DNA from: Candidatus Ancaeobacter aquaticus
Lineage (GTDB): Bacteria; Auribacterota; Ancaeobacteria; Ancaeobacterales; Ancaeobacteraceae
Assembly (NCBI GenBank): GCA_030765405.1
Contig: JAVCCP010000041.1
Coordinates: forward strand, 1-47,405
DNA length: 47,405 nt
Reading direction: 5' to 3'
In this document: piece after piece, positions 28,357 through 37,829 of the stretch
Layout of the letters: each line of letters starts with the position of its first letter
Position numbering within the stretch: position 1 is the stretch's first letter
Program-made: the position numbers and the translations under genes
The notes under the pieces: generated by a model
The model's input: only the letters and a program-made list of their open reading frames with translations
Told to the model about the DNA's origin: nothing
Database searches by the model: none

Positions 28357-29613
28357 TCACGCTGAGCGTTTTTTCTTTGATTCGACCATAAGGGGCGGTA
28401 TTTTTCCTTCTACCGCTTCTTTTGTGATAACACATTTTTGCACATCTTTACGCGAAGGAACATCATACATAATATGCAGCATCATATCTTCCATTATCGA
28501 ACGAAGCGCACGTGCACCCATACCTTTTGTAATCGCCTTTTCTACCAGTGCAGTCAATGCATCATCGGTAAACTCAAGGCCAACACCTTCTATTTCAAAT
28601 AATTTTTTATATTGCTTAATTAAGGCATTTTTCGGTTGTGTGAGAATATGTATTAAATCCTCTTTAGTCAGTTCACCCAATGTAGCAACCACCGGGAATC
28701 GTCCAATAAACTCAGGTATTAATCCGAACTTTAAGAGATCTTCAGGTTCAACCATCTCGAGTACTTCGCCCACATTCTTTTTATCAATGCGGGTAAGATC
28801 AGTACCAAAACCCATTACTCTTTTACCTAAACGTCGCTTAATAATCTGAGGCAACTCGTTAAACGCACCACCACAGATAAAGAGAATGTGTGAGGTATCC
28901 ACCTGTATAAATTCCTGATGAGGATGTTTCCTGCCACCTTTTGGCGGAACATTAGCAACTGTCCCCTCAACAAGCTTCAAAAGCGCTTGCTGCACTCCCT
29001 CACCCGACACGTCTCTGGTTATAGAAACATTATCAGTTGTTTTTGCTATCTTATCAATCTCATCTATATAGACAATACCGAGTTCAGCTTTTTTAGGATC
29101 ATAATTAGCACTCTGCAAAAGTTTTAACACAACATTCTCAACATCTTCACCGACATAGCCTGCTTCAGTCAACGTTGTCGCATCAGCTATCGCAAACGGC
29201 ACCTCAAGATACCTTGCCAGTGTCCGGGCAAGCAGTGTTTTCCCGGTTCCCGTTGGACCGACAAGAAGAATATTGCTTTTTTCTATTTCAACATCGCTTG
29301 TATCAACCGTACTATTAATACGTTTATAGTGGTTATGCACTGCAACCGCAAGACGCTTTTTTGCATGTTCCTGGCCGATAACATATTCATCAAGGAATTC
29401 TTTAACATTAACAGGTTTAGGAACAACAAACTCTTTACGGGGAGCCTCCGGCTCAACTACTTTCACCTTTTCTTTATCAAGGACATCTTTACACAAATGC
29501 ACACAATCATTGCATATATAGACACCCGGTCCGGATATCAATTTATTGACTTCTTTTTGACCTTTACCGCAAAATGAACAGCGTGCAGAGTTTTTGTCAT
29601 TAAATTTTGCCAT
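28357..29613 (-). CDS. clpX: ATP-dependent Clp protease ATP-binding subunit ClpX
   Basis: ClpX unfolds substrates and feeds them to ClpP. The zinc-binding domain has C12, C15, C34 and C37. The AAA+ domain has Walker A GPTGTGKT (119-126), the pore loop GYVGEDVE, Walker [11 protein letters not shown] and sensor residues. IGRFPV and the IGF-like region for ClpP docking follow. The length of 418 residues is normal. It lies 40 nt downstream of clpP and next to lon. Confidence 0.98.
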   Translation of the reverse strand: MAKFNDKNSARCSFCGKGQKEVNKLISGPGVYICNDCVHLCKDVLDKEKVKVVEPEAPRKEFVVPKPVNVKEFLDEYVIGQEHAKKRLAVAVHNHYKRINSTVDTSDVEIEKSNILLVGPTGTGKTLLARTLARYLEVPFAIADATTLTEAGYVGEDVENVVLKLLQSANYDPKKAELGIVYIDEIDKIAKTTDNVSITRDVSGEGVQQALLKLVEGTVANVPPKGGRKHPHQEFIQVDTSHILFICGGAFNELPQIIKRRLGKRVMGFGTDLTRIDKKNVGEVLEMVEPEDLLKFGLIPEFIGRFPVVATLGELTKEDLIHILTQPKNALIKQYKKLFEIEGVGLEFTDDALTALVEKAITKGMGARALRSIMEDMMLHIMYDVPSRKDVQKCVITKEAVEGKIPPLMVESKKKRSA

Positions 29614-29653
29614 TTTTGATCCTTACACTCTTACATAATACATATTTAAACTA

Positions 29654-30238
29654 TTACTTTTTCACCGTTTCAACAACAGCATCGACCAACCCATAGTCTT
29701 TAGCTTCTTGTGCGGACATGAAGAAATCACGATCAGTATCTCTGGTGATCGCCTCTATATCCTGACCGGTGTCACTTGCCAAAAGCTTATTGAGATCTTC
29801 TTTTAAACGGTTAATTTCTCTTGCCTGAATGGTAATGTCCGCGGCAGAACCCTGCGCACCACCCCATGGCTGGTGTATCATAATACGCGCATGAGGAAGC
29901 GCATAACGCTTACCTTTTGTGCCGGCAGAGAGCAGTACTGCACCCATGCTTGCCGCCTGCCCCACACAGTATGTGGTCACCGGACATTTTAAAAAATGCA
30001 TTGTATCGTATATTGCCAACCCTGCTGTGACAGATCCGCCAGGAGAATTAATGTAAACATTAATATCTTTATCCGGGTCTTCCATCTGTAAAAAAAGCAT
30101 TTGAGCAACAACAAGGTTTGCAACCATGTCATCGATCGCGGTACCAAGGAATATGATCCTATCTTTCAATAATCGTGAATAGATATCATACGCACGTTCA
30201 CTTCTACCGGTTGTTTCAATAACCATTGGTACGAGCAT
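29654..30238 (-). CDS. clpP: ATP-dependent Clp protease proteolytic subunit ClpP
   Basis: ClpP is the tetradecameric serine protease that works with ClpX. The catalytic triad is present: Ser97 in GQAASMGA, His122 in MIHQP and Asp171 in DTDRDFF. The N terminus ([22 protein letters not shown]) matches processed ClpPs, with only a short propeptide. The length is 194 residues. AGGAGG lies just before the ATG. It is 23 nt from tig and 40 nt from clpX. Confidence 0.98.
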   Translation of the reverse strand: MLVPMVIETTGRSERAYDIYSRLLKDRIIFLGTAIDDMVANLVVAQMLFLQMEDPDKDINVYINSPGGSVTAGLAIYDTMHFLKCPVTTYCVGQAASMGAVLLSAGTKGKRYALPHARIMIHQPWGGAQGSAADITIQAREINRLKEDLNKLLASDTGQDIEAITRDTDRDFFMSAQEAKDYGLVDAVVETVKK

Positions 30239-30261
30239 AATGCCTCCTCTTAACGTTATAA

Positions 30262-31530
30262 TTATTTTTCTTTTACTTGTGCTTGTTCCCCAACGAAACG
30301 AATAACTTTATCTTCTCTAATCTTGTCTTTAAGGGTTTCAATTTTCCCATCTGAAACAAAATGTTTTTTTGCATCCATGTAGTTTTTACCCATACGTGCA
30401 GCAATTTCTTTTATTCGCTCATCAACATCCTGATCTGTTACACTGATATTTTCTGTTTCAGCCAAAACTTCAAGAACAAAGTAGAGTTTTACCTGACTTT
30501 CCGCTTTTTCTTTGAGCGATTCACGGAGCTTAGCTTCATCAGTCACTTCTGCTGCCTGATGCTGCTGATGCCGTTGCTTTTCGTCTTGAACAAGAAAATC
30601 AACTTGTTTTTCAACGAGTTCCGGCGGCACTTCGATCGACGTTTTCTTAACAAGGAATTCGCATATTTTGTTTTCCTTATCCATCCGCTTGATATCATCA
30701 TTATAGCGGGACATCTCTTCACGTATCTTTGTCTTTAAATCATCTACTGAATTGATATCCATGCCAAGCTCTTTAACAAATTCATCGTTCAGTTCAGCAA
30801 TCTTTTTAACTTTAATTTCTTTTACCGTCGTTTTAATAACCGCTTTTTTATTGCGATACTCTTCCTTCATATACTCTTTAGGTAAAGTAGTATCTATGTC
30901 TCTTGCCTCACCGATTTTAGCCCCAACAAGACCTTGAGCGAAGTTTGGATAAAAACCCTTCTCTTCAATAGGCCACAACAGATCTTTTGCGGAATCAATC
31001 GACGCACCATCAACAAATATTTCATAGTCAAGCTGTGCAAAATCCCCCATCTCGACACCACGATCACTGATCGGCTCAAAAGTTGCGTTACGTTCAAGCA
31101 GATTATTTACGGCACTATCAACATCTTTATCCTGCACATCCATTTTCTTAAGTTCAATATCAATACCCTTATATTTCGGCAGCTTAATCTCCGGACGTAC
31201 CGTTACTTCCGCTTCAAAGGTAAGGGGGCTATCAGGCTTAAAATCTACTTTATTAATAGTAGGCTGTAATACAGGACGTAAATTATTTTCCTCAACAGCT
31301 TGAGAATAAGCAGATGGCAACAAACGTTTTAACACTTCTTGCTCAGCATCAGCCTTATAATGTTTTTTTACAACATCCATAGGAATCTTCCCTTTACGAA
31401 AACCGGGCATATTCGCTGAATTGCTTATTTCGCGATACACATCATTAAATACTTTCTGAACATCTTCCAGAGGAACTTCAACGCTCAGTATCTTTTTGTA
31501 TTTTTTTACTTCTTTTATCTTCACATTCAC
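30262..31530 (-). CDS. tig: Trigger factor (ribosome-associated chaperone and prolyl isomerase)
   Basis: Trigger factor binds nascent chains at the ribosome exit tunnel. The ribosome-docking motif appears as [11 protein letters not shown] at about 36-46. An FKBP-like domain lies at about 155-240 ([13 protein letters not shown]) and a long helical C-terminal domain follows. A GTG at 31539 abuts AAGGAG directly, whereas the GTG at 31530 lies 8 nt after it. The start at 31530 (reading [11 protein letters not shown], 422 residues) is therefore preferred. It is the first gene of tig-clpP-clpX-lon and has a good promoter upstream. Confidence 0.94.
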   Translation of the reverse strand: MNVKIKEVKKYKKILSVEVPLEDVQKVFNDVYREISNSANMPGFRKGKIPMDVVKKHYKADAEQEVLKRLLPSAYSQAVEENNLRPVLQPTINKVDFKPDSPLTFEAEVTVRPEIKLPKYKGIDIELKKMDVQDKDVDSAVNNLLERNATFEPISDRGVEMGDFAQLDYEIFVDGASIDSAKDLLWPIEEKGFYPNFAQGLVGAKIGEARDIDTTLPKEYMKEEYRNKKAVIKTTVKEIKVKKIAELNDEFVKELGMDINSVDDLKTKIREEMSRYNDDIKRMDKENKICEFLVKKTSIEVPPELVEKQVDFLVQDEKQRHQQHQAAEVTDEAKLRESLKEKAESQVKLYFVLEVLAETENISVTDQDVDERIKEIAARMGKNYMDAKKHFVSDGKIETLKDKIREDKVIRFVGEQAQVKEK

Positions 31531-31607
31531 AAAAATCACTCCTTTTCAATTATATAAGTTCAAATTTCTACATCTATCTATATAAAACCTGCATCAGGCG
31601 GACAGTA

Positions 31608-31636
31608 ATAATATGCAAGAACCGTGTTAAAGTCAA
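31608..31636 (-). promoter_or_regulatory. Sigma-70 promoter of tig-clpP-clpX-lon
   Basis: On the minus strand TTGACT (31636-31631) and TATTAT (31613-31608) are separated by 17 nt. The predicted start is near 31600, about 70 nt before the tig GTG. The rest of the 31540-31758 gap shows no gene. Confidence 0.8.
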
Positions 31637-31758
31637 TATATTTGGGAATTATTTACCAATACGGGCTTCCGGTCGTCCCAGCACGTACAAAAGGGAGAAA
31701 AAAGAGCTTAAAATACTTTATAAAACACACATGTTGAGCATCTTAGGGCTTTACCCCC

Positions 31759-33339
31759 CTATTCTTCTACCCAGTAGCCAGAAAAACCTACCTCACCGGG
31801 AATAACACTATTGCGGAGAGACCCAACCTGAGAAAATATCATAGACTCATAATCATAAATATCGCCATATAAGACTCTAACACCCCTTGTTACACCGTCA
31901 GCATGCTTTGGGTACATGCCTTTTCCGTTAATAAGAAAACTATTTGAATAAAATGAAAACTGCGCTGTGTTACCTTTCAAGGTATTATGTCCTCGCGAAA
32001 AATCAGCACTGAGGACAAGCGCCTCTTTATCCGATATTAAAAGATATGTCCTTTTTGTAATAAAGTCAGCATAACTCATATTTTTGTTTTCGGGATACGT
32101 GGCACTAATACATGCAAAGGGAAGATCACCCCTTTTGGCAATAATATCCCGTGCAAGGAGCACTGCTTTATCAGAACCGATTATAGGGGTACATACCGCA
32201 GCAAGCACTTCATGAGAGGCTGTGTTGATATTAATCGGTGCACGATTACCCGCAAAACTGTTTATCCACGAATATACGGTAATATCATCAAAAAGTTTTC
32301 GTGAACCCCGATCAGGATCAACAACCTCAACATTATAAACACTCGGCGAGATCCCATCAATCAACAGCAATTCCTCAATATGCGTAATCGGCTTTTTATC
32401 CCGGTATGCAATAATGTTCTGAGCGCACTGTACTGCAATTTCTTGACTAACACCGTATTGCATAAAAAGCGATGTAATTAGCGCAAGCGGTGCAGTATTC
32501 AGATGCACCTTGCCTGATTCAGCTTCAATATGTATTGTATCAATACTCCCGCCCAAACAAACTGCAGGCAAACTAATATATGAAGCAGTACTCCACGGTT
32601 CCGTAATCGTATCAATTTCTACCGTAATCAATAAAAAGAGATGATCAACTAAAACTGACGCCTGGCCGCCTTTTTTCGTTATCTTGATGCGCACCTGATC
32701 AGGATTATAGAGTGTTTTCCACGATAAATATTTTTGTGATAACGATAGAAAATGAATATCTTCACCTTTTTTTGACCATCCGTCACCCATTTCAATGTCA
32801 TTAGGAGCATCATGCCACACACGACCGCCATCTTTTGATATAGATACTGTGAGTAACGACCGATCAGTAGGTTTAGTCCGCACTGCACGCACCCCAACCT
32901 TTACATCATAGATGCGCGTCCCCAGATAACTACCCAAGCGAGGAAAATCATACACTTCAATAGAGCTTCCAGGGGTACTTAAAACTACATGCTCATCATT
33001 ATTAGCGGAATATGAACTTACTGCACGTACCATATCGGGCATAGAACACTTCGTCGGATCAATCCCTACCCCAGACACATACCCATAATTATACGGGTTC
33101 TTTGTTTGTGGACGAGCACCAACATCGTCACGTATTGAACGCATACCGATATCTGCCGCTGACTCAGCAATAGACAATGCCTGTCTGGACGAATGAGAGA
33201 GGTTACTCAGCTTACTTTTCGCGGCAATAAGCGAGGCTAAAAACACAATAACAAAAATGAGTGATACCATGATAAAAAATGATATCAGCACACCTGCACC
33301 ACGCCGCTCCATTATTTTTTTTCTATAATACCACGTCAT
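31759..33339 (-). CDS. GspK-like minor pseudopilin (type II secretion system protein K family)
   Basis: This is a 526-residue protein with an N-terminal hydrophobic segment (about 14-43) after a basic leader ERRGAG, as in GspK. The GspK-type helical module is seen twice as VHLNTAPLALITSL (about 275) and ININTASHEVLAAV (about 365). Each is followed by helix-hairpin-helix-like stretches such as ITHIEELLLIDGIS. It is longer than usual GspK proteins (about 300-350), with an added beta-rich domain before the first module. It would cap a pseudopilus tip with the I and J partners encoded just upstream. AAGGA precedes the ATG, which is 1 nt after the previous stop. Confidence 0.8.
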   Translation of the reverse strand: MTWYYRKKIMERRGAGVLISFFIMVSLIFVIVFLASLIAAKSKLSNLSHSSRQALSIAESAADIGMRSIRDDVGARPQTKNPYNYGYVSGVGIDPTKCSMPDMVRAVSSYSANNDEHVVLSTPGSSIEVYDFPRLGSYLGTRIYDVKVGVRAVRTKPTDRSLLTVSISKDGGRVWHDAPNDIEMGDGWSKKGEDIHFLSLSQKYLSWKTLYNPDQVRIKITKKGGQASVLVDHLFLLITVEIDTITEPWSTASYISLPAVCLGGSIDTIHIEAESGKVHLNTAPLALITSLFMQYGVSQEIAVQCAQNIIAYRDKKPITHIEELLLIDGISPSVYNVEVVDPDRGSRKLFDDITVYSWINSFAGNRAPININTASHEVLAAVCTPIIGSDKAVLLARDIIAKRGDLPFACISATYPENKNMSYADFITKRTYLLISDKEALVLSADFSRGHNTLKGNTAQFSFYSNSFLINGKGMYPKHADGVTRGVRVLYGDIYDYESMIFSQVGSLRNSVIPGEVGFSGYWVEE

Positions 33340-33340
33340 A

Positions 33341-33847
33341 CTATTTCCTTAGTGTTCGGGGACAAATCACTGTTTTTAAAGTAAGTGGATTTTTGCCGCT
33401 GACTTGCATCTCAATCCCTACAAATCTGAGATCAGTAGGATTTGGCGCTACACTCGGCTCACTGATCTCTTTACCATTACTGTCATAATAAGTGAAACGC
33501 CCTCCGGAAATACCTGAAACGAGAACACGTTTATTAAGATAAATAGCATTCTTATTAAAAGTAAATTCAACGAGCTTGTTATGAATATCTTTAAAGGTAA
33601 ACATATCGCGTGAGGCATAATGCACATCTTTTAACGTAGCAACTTCCCTGATATCTTTTTCAATACGCGTTAATGCGTTGCGCAATGGAGAAAAAGTATT
33701 TTCCCGCTTAAGTGTCGCGATATAGCCATTAATACCGGCCGCTAACGCATAGATAATAATACTCCCGACAACGATAAGCGTTACCGACGTAATTAATGCC
33801 TCAATAACAGAAAAACCCTGTTTATCTCGCAGAAACTGCTGTTTCAT
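33341..33847 (-). CDS. Pseudopilin, GspJ/PilW-like
   Basis: A short basic leader MKQQFLRDKQG is followed by the type III signal FSVIEALITSVTLIVVGSII, with Gly at -1 and Glu at +5, so processing and N-methylation by a PilD-like peptidase are expected. The soluble part (168 residues in all) contains ITRIEKDIREVATL-like and SGGRFTYYDSNGKEI segments typical of J-type or PilW-type pseudopilins. The position between an I-like and a K-like gene supports GspJ. The exact subfamily is uncertain. Confidence 0.75.
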   Translation of the reverse strand: MKQQFLRDKQGFSVIEALITSVTLIVVGSIIIYALAAGINGYIATLKRENTFSPLRNALTRIEKDIREVATLKDVHYASRDMFTFKDIHNKLVEFTFNKNAIYLNKRVLVSGISGGRFTYYDSNGKEISEPSVAPNPTDLRFVGIEMQVSGKNPLTLKTVICPRTLRK

Positions 33848-33864
33848 ACCTTTTAAATTCCTTA

Positions 33865-34275
33865 TTATTTTCTTTTTGCTCTCACTGTTTCAAATACAAC
33901 ACTGCGAATTTTTTTATGAGAAACAGTAACGGTAACTTTTTTATACATTGTTTTTTCTTTTACCGGCCGAGTAAGATCTTGAGGTCCGTTAACATAACTT
34001 ACCTTTTTGGACACGGACATTGTTCCATCAGACAAACGAACGTCCCGAGCGGGTTCTTGAACTATCTTGTCAAAGGGCTGAGCGACGACAAACTCTATCT
34101 CGGCTTGGGCCAGACTTGTAGCCTGCGCACGAATAATTGCATGAGAACCACTTCGTGCAATAGTTGCAACAAGGCCAAAGACAATAGCTATCGTAACAAC
34201 AACAAGCACAGTAAACGTAGCTATACCAATGAAGGAAAAACCATTATGTTTATTCTTTGTTTTTTTATTTATCAA
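33865..34275 (-). CDS. Pseudopilin, GspI/PilV-like, lacking Glu5
   Basis: A 136-residue protein with leader MINKKTKNKHNG and hydrophobic segment FSFIGIATFTVLVVVTIAIV. The +5 residue that is normally Glu is Gly, which in the type II system would impair methylation or assembly contacts. The later segment AQATSLAQAEIEFVVAQPFDKI matches the I/V-type pattern in which AxxxAxxEIE follows the membrane helix. It overlaps the upstream H-like gene by 11 nt, implying coupling. The I-type assignment rests on position and this motif. Confidence 0.7.
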   Translation of the reverse strand: MINKKTKNKHNGFSFIGIATFTVLVVVTIAIVFGLVATIARSGSHAIIRAQATSLAQAEIEFVVAQPFDKIVQEPARDVRLSDGTMSVSKKVSYVNGPQDLTRPVKEKTMYKKVTVTVSHKKIRSVVFETVRAKRK

Positions 34276-34783
34276 AACTTTGAGCTACCCTTCCCGTATC
34301 AGGACTAACAATGATCGAGACTGTACCGGACGCGTTTTCTAATGTTACCGATCCATTAGATGCAAGAGGAACATCCCGTTTATCCATTGGTACGCCTCGA
34401 GGTGAAAACCGAAGCTCATTACCACCATTAAAATTAATGTCTTTTATTTTAATCCCTTTGGTGCTTCCCGTATAAAAATCGACTTTAAACGGCTCATTCT
34501 TTTTAAAAGGGTCTTTAATGTCTACCACGAGGGCATCTTTCACGCGTTTAACGGTATATCCATGATGTTTTTTATCAAACTGCATGAGATAACAACTGTT
34601 TTTTTGCATGGCGTATTGCTGACAGATACGTATATCGGAAGCAAATCTGTTTGCAGCGCCTTTCAACTGCAATTTTCTGTAAGGAGATATTGAAAGTGCA
34701 ATAATAACTACAAATACAGTAAGAACAATTAAGAGTATAAGCGCTTCTAATATGGTAAATCCGCTGTTATATTTTTTTATCAT
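34265..34783 (-). CDS. Pseudopilin, GspH/FimT-like
   Basis: A leader MIKKYNSG precedes FTILEALILLIVLTVFVVII, a canonical type III signal with Glu at +5. The soluble region has the H/FimT pattern: FASDIRICQQYAMQKNSCYLMQFD followed by beta-strands ending in SGTVSIIVSPDTGRV. The length is 172 residues. It lies between the G-like and I-like genes in a G-H-I-J-K order typical of type II secretion operons. Confidence 0.8.
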   Translation of the reverse strand: MIKKYNSGFTILEALILLIVLTVFVVIIALSISPYRKLQLKGAANRFASDIRICQQYAMQKNSCYLMQFDKKHHGYTVKRVKDALVVDIKDPFKKNEPFKVDFYTGSTKGIKIKDINFNGGNELRFSPRGVPMDKRDVPLASNGSVTLENASGTVSIIVSPDTGRVAQSFDK

Positions 34784-34794
34784 GTAAAATATAC

Positions 34795-35199
34795 TTATTT
34801 AAATGTTCCGTCTTGATCGTTATATTTATACAATCTCTCTGTGGGTCCTCTATACAGAAACGGGCCGTCTTTGACCCATCCGTTTGACACCCCGTCTTTA
34901 ACCAACACACGCGTAAAAAACTGATTCACTATCGAAGCATCACCGCTTTGAGCACCATCTAATGTACCCGGAAAAATACGGTTATGTCCTCTGGCGTAAA
35001 ACGCAATGCCGTCACGCACATATCCCACATCATCACGTTCCTGGTTTTTTTGCGTCTGCAATACCACGTTAAAGTATACCGGTATAGCGCTTAATGCAAG
35101 CACAACCAAAAGCACTATTAACAGTATAAGTTGCACAATACTTAACCCGTCAGATCTCTTAATGGTATTCATACAAACACCCCTATTATAGTCATTCAT
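34795..35199 (-). CDS. Pseudopilin, GspG-like position, lacking Glu5
   Basis: A 134-residue protein, or 125 if the ATG at 35172 is used. The latter gives the short leader MNTIKRSDG usual for prepilins, and both ATGs have a plausible purine-rich ribosome site. The signal reads DG then LSIVQLILLIVLLVVLALSAIPVYF, so the +5 residue is Gln instead of Glu. The soluble part has no disulfide-type cysteine pair and ends in YKYNDQDGTFK, a C-terminal style seen in G-type pseudopilins. It is the first gene of the pseudopilin cluster, and no ATPase, platform or secretin gene is in the window. Confidence 0.7.
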   Translation of the reverse strand: MNDYNRGVCMNTIKRSDGLSIVQLILLIVLLVVLALSAIPVYFNVVLQTQKNQERDDVGYVRDGIAFYARGHNRIFPGTLDGAQSGDASIVNQFFTRVLVKDGVSNGWVKDGPFLYRGPTERLYKYNDQDGTFK

Positions 35200-35275
35200 G
35201 TGCGGTCCACCTATAATAACAAAATATAGAGTAAATAAAACATATTTTACGCAGATTTATTAGTACATTTTTGAA

Positions 35276-35304
35276 TTAACAAATAATGGCAAATATGGTA
35301 TAAT
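35276..35304 (+). promoter_or_regulatory. Promoter of the DUF362-polyferredoxin pair, leaderless type
   Basis: TTAACA (35276-35281), a 17-nt spacer ending in TGG and a perfect TATAAT (35299-35304) form an extended -10 promoter. The ATG at 35313 is only 9 nt after the -10 box, so transcription should begin 0-3 nt before the start codon. No Shine-Dalgarno is present. Confidence 0.85.
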
Positions 35305-35312
35305 GAACGCAT

Positions 35313-36239
35313 ATGAATAGAAGAAAATTCCTTAAATTACTTTCTTTAACAGGAGTCGGCACCTACCTTTTTGGCAGCGGCTCTTTGAAGAACATGTCTG
35401 TGCAATCACTCTTTGCTGAAAAGACCCCGCCATACGATATCGCACTTGTTAAAAATTCTGATATACCAAAAAATGTAAAAACCGCTATCGACCTCGTGGG
35501 AGGCATTAACCGTTTTATAACTAAAGGTGATATCGTAATGATAAAGCCAAACCTTGGATGGGCACGCACACCGGAACAAGCGGCAAACACAAACCCGACA
35601 GTCTTAAGAACGATCATAGAACTCTGCTTTCAAGCAGGAGCTAAAAAAGTAAGGATCACTGATAACACCTGTAACGATCCAAGAAAAACATTCGCTTTAT
35701 CCGGCGCTCACCAGGTTGCAAAAGAAACAGGCGCGGAACTTTTCTACTCTGAGAAATGGGAATTCAAAGAAATGAACATCAACGGCAACGTAATAAAAGA
35801 TTGGCCGGTTAACAGAGAGATTATCAGTGCCGATAAAATCATCAATGTCCCGATTGCAAAAAATCACGCCCTTGCAAAACTCACTCTTGGCATGAAAAAC
35901 TGGTTTGGCGCGGTTGGCGGAGCGAGAAACCAGCTCCATCAGGATATTAATGAAACAATCTCTGATCTGGCATGTTATTTCAAGCCGACACTGACGATTA
36001 TTGATGCGATACGCATACTTGTCCGTAACGGCCCCACAGGCGGAAACTTGAATGATGTTGTTGTAAAAGATACCATCATAGCGTCAACCGACCCTGTTGC
36101 AGCAGACAGCTTAGCCGCAACACTGTTTAGCATGAAAGGCTCTGACCTGGGCTATATTGTTAACGCAGAAAAAAGAGGCCTGGGAACTATGGACTACAAT
36201 AAACTAAGATATAAAGAACTCATTCATACGGTAACATAA
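35313..36239 (+). CDS. DUF362 domain-containing protein with Tat signal
   Basis: A 308-residue protein. The N terminus has a twin-arginine motif (RRKFLK at 3-8) and a hydrophobic stretch (LLSLTGVGTYLFG), which predicts export by Tat, usually for cofactor-bearing or folded proteins. The mature part matches the DUF362 pattern: VMIKPNLGW, VRITDNTCNDPR, KIINVPIAKNHALAKLTLGMKNWFGAVGG and DPVAADSLAATLF. Unlike some relatives it has no ferredoxin-type cysteine cluster of its own. It is followed after 8 nt by a polyferredoxin, so the two probably act together. The biochemical function is unknown. Confidence 0.88.
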   Translation: MNRRKFLKLLSLTGVGTYLFGSGSLKNMSVQSLFAEKTPPYDIALVKNSDIPKNVKTAIDLVGGINRFITKGDIVMIKPNLGWARTPEQAANTNPTVLRTIIELCFQAGAKKVRITDNTCNDPRKTFALSGAHQVAKETGAELFYSEKWEFKEMNINGNVIKDWPVNREIISADKIINVPIAKNHALAKLTLGMKNWFGAVGGARNQLHQDINETISDLACYFKPTLTIIDAIRILVRNGPTGGNLNDVVVKDTIIASTDPVAADSLAATLFSMKGSDLGYIVNAEKRGLGTMDYNKLRYKELIHTVT

Positions 36240-36247
36240 TATACATT

Positions 36248-37801
36248 ATGATCCATTTAAGACGCATATCACAACTCGTGTTTTTTATAGTATTTCTGGC
36301 ACTCTTCTTTTTAGCTGAAGATAAATCAGGAATGAACACGCTTGATGAAAACATAAACTTCTTTTTTTATATTGATCCATTGATCGGCCTTGCAAATATT
36401 CTCGCGACACATAAGATTGTTTTTGCTACCCTACTATCACTTATCACCGTTATTGCGACCTTATTCTTCGGCAGAGTTTTCTGCGGCTGGGTATGTCCTT
36501 TTGGCGCATTAAACCAATTTGTCGGATACCTTAAAAAACGAAAACTGAAAAAACCAGCGCCTGACATCTATTCACCGATACAAAAAATTAAATATCTAAT
36601 ACTCATATTTTTTCTTGCCGGTACAATTTTTTCAGTAAACCAGATAGGGTTACTTGACCCGTTTTCATTTTTTGGACGTTCATTCACCTTAGGAGTTATA
36701 CCAATCGTACAGTTCGTCACTACCCGCTTTTTCGATCTTTTGTTCGCGATTAACAATGATAGTGTGACAAATCTCGCAGGAAACACCCTGTACGTAATAA
36801 AAAATAACGTCTTTTACTTTTTTACGCCCCATTTTTCTTACACATTACTTCTAACAATTATCTTTTTAGCAATAGTATTCCTTAATCTTTACCGTTCACG
36901 ATACTGGTGCAGAGTCATCTGTCCGCTTGGCGCACTGTTAGGGCTCATATCACACATTTCTTTTCTCCGCCTAAAAATGAATGACAAATGCACACATTGC
37001 GCCTCATGCACACATCACTGTGAAGGGGCATGCAATCCGCATATAAAAGACGGATGGATCGCAAGCGAATGCGTTATGTGTCTGAACTGCACCACTGAAT
37101 GCCCGGAAAAAGCACTCTCTTTTGTAATGGGAAAAAGAAAGGCAACAGAACCAGCACTCGATATCAGCAGAAGACGGATTATTTCAAGCGGATTACTGGG
37201 GATTCTTTCAGTCCCTCTTTTAAGACAACAATTTTGGGCAAAAAGAGTAAACCCGAAGCTCATTCGACCACCCGGAGCAATTCCCGAACCGAACTTTTTA
37301 GCTGCATGCATCAAATGCGGTAATTGCATGAGAGCATGCCCGACAAATTTTCTCCAGCCGACACTGCTTGAAGCAGGTGTTGAAGGGATGTTCTCACCTA
37401 CTGGTGTTGGACAAAAAGGATATTGTGAATACAACTGTACCGTGTGCGGCCAAGCATGCCCGACAAAGGCAATTACCGAGTTATCTCTTACAAAAAAACA
37501 AACGGTAAAGATCGGTACCGCATGCATTGATAAGTCACGCTGTCTTACCTACGCATATAACAAACCATGCATTGTTTGTGAGGAACACTGCCCCACACCG
37601 ATAAAAGCGATCTGGACTGAAAAAGTGGAGATAAAAGACAGAAACGGAAAAACGATATTAATCGCTCAACCGCATGTTGACCCGGCACTATGCATTGGAT
37701 GTTCGATATGTGAAAATGTCTGTCCGGTATTGGATAAACCGGCAATATATGTAACGAGCATTGGAGAAGTACGATCAAAGACAAACCGTCTGCTGCTCTA
37801 A
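36248..37801 (+). CDS. NapH/NapG-like fused membrane polyferredoxin
   Basis: A 517-residue membrane iron-sulfur protein. The N-terminal half has four or five transmembrane segments with two CxxxCP motifs (CGWVCPFGAL at 79 and CRVICPLGAL at 221), as in NapH/MauN/CcoG-type proteins. Ferredoxin motifs follow (CTHCASC, CVMCLNCTTECP). An internal RRRIISSGLLGILSVPLL (308-325) looks like a twin-arginine signal of NapG/MauM. After it come further clusters: CIKCGNCMRACP, CTVCGQACP, CIVCEEHCP and CIGCSICENVCP. This suggests a NapH-NapG fusion carrying electrons across or along the membrane. It has no clear Shine-Dalgarno and may be coupled to the DUF362 gene. Confidence 0.88.
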   Translation: MIHLRRISQLVFFIVFLALFFLAEDKSGMNTLDENINFFFYIDPLIGLANILATHKIVFATLLSLITVIATLFFGRVFCGWVCPFGALNQFVGYLKKRKLKKPAPDIYSPIQKIKYLILIFFLAGTIFSVNQIGLLDPFSFFGRSFTLGVIPIVQFVTTRFFDLLFAINNDSVTNLAGNTLYVIKNNVFYFFTPHFSYTLLLTIIFLAIVFLNLYRSRYWCRVICPLGALLGLISHISFLRLKMNDKCTHCASCTHHCEGACNPHIKDGWIASECVMCLNCTTECPEKALSFVMGKRKATEPALDISRRRIISSGLLGILSVPLLRQQFWAKRVNPKLIRPPGAIPEPNFLAACIKCGNCMRACPTNFLQPTLLEAGVEGMFSPTGVGQKGYCEYNCTVCGQACPTKAITELSLTKKQTVKIGTACIDKSRCLTYAYNKPCIVCEEHCPTPIKAIWTEKVEIKDRNGKTILIAQPHVDPALCIGCSICENVCPVLDKPAIYVTSIGEVRSKTNRLLL

Positions 37802-37808
37802 TGAAAAT

Positions 37809-37829
37809 GTAAAGGTTGAAAACCTTTAC
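37809..37829. terminator. Bidirectional hairpin between convergent genes
   Basis: GTAAAGGTT and AACCTTTAC form a perfect 9-bp stem with loop GAA just after the polyferredoxin stop. It overlaps the stop codon of the convergent DUF6599-like gene. Neither side has a strong T-run, so termination may be modest, but the placement fits a shared terminator. Confidence 0.6.

Noticed and set aside
29105-29113. TTAGCACTC, identical to a CIRCE half-site
   Set aside because: It lies within the clpX coding region, has no GAGTGCTAA partner nine bases away and is not near a heat-shock promoter.
37015-37527. Minus-strand ORF of 170 codons opposite the polyferredoxin
   Set aside because: The sense strand has an unmistakable iron-sulfur protein. 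The antisense frame has no start context or recognisable domain.
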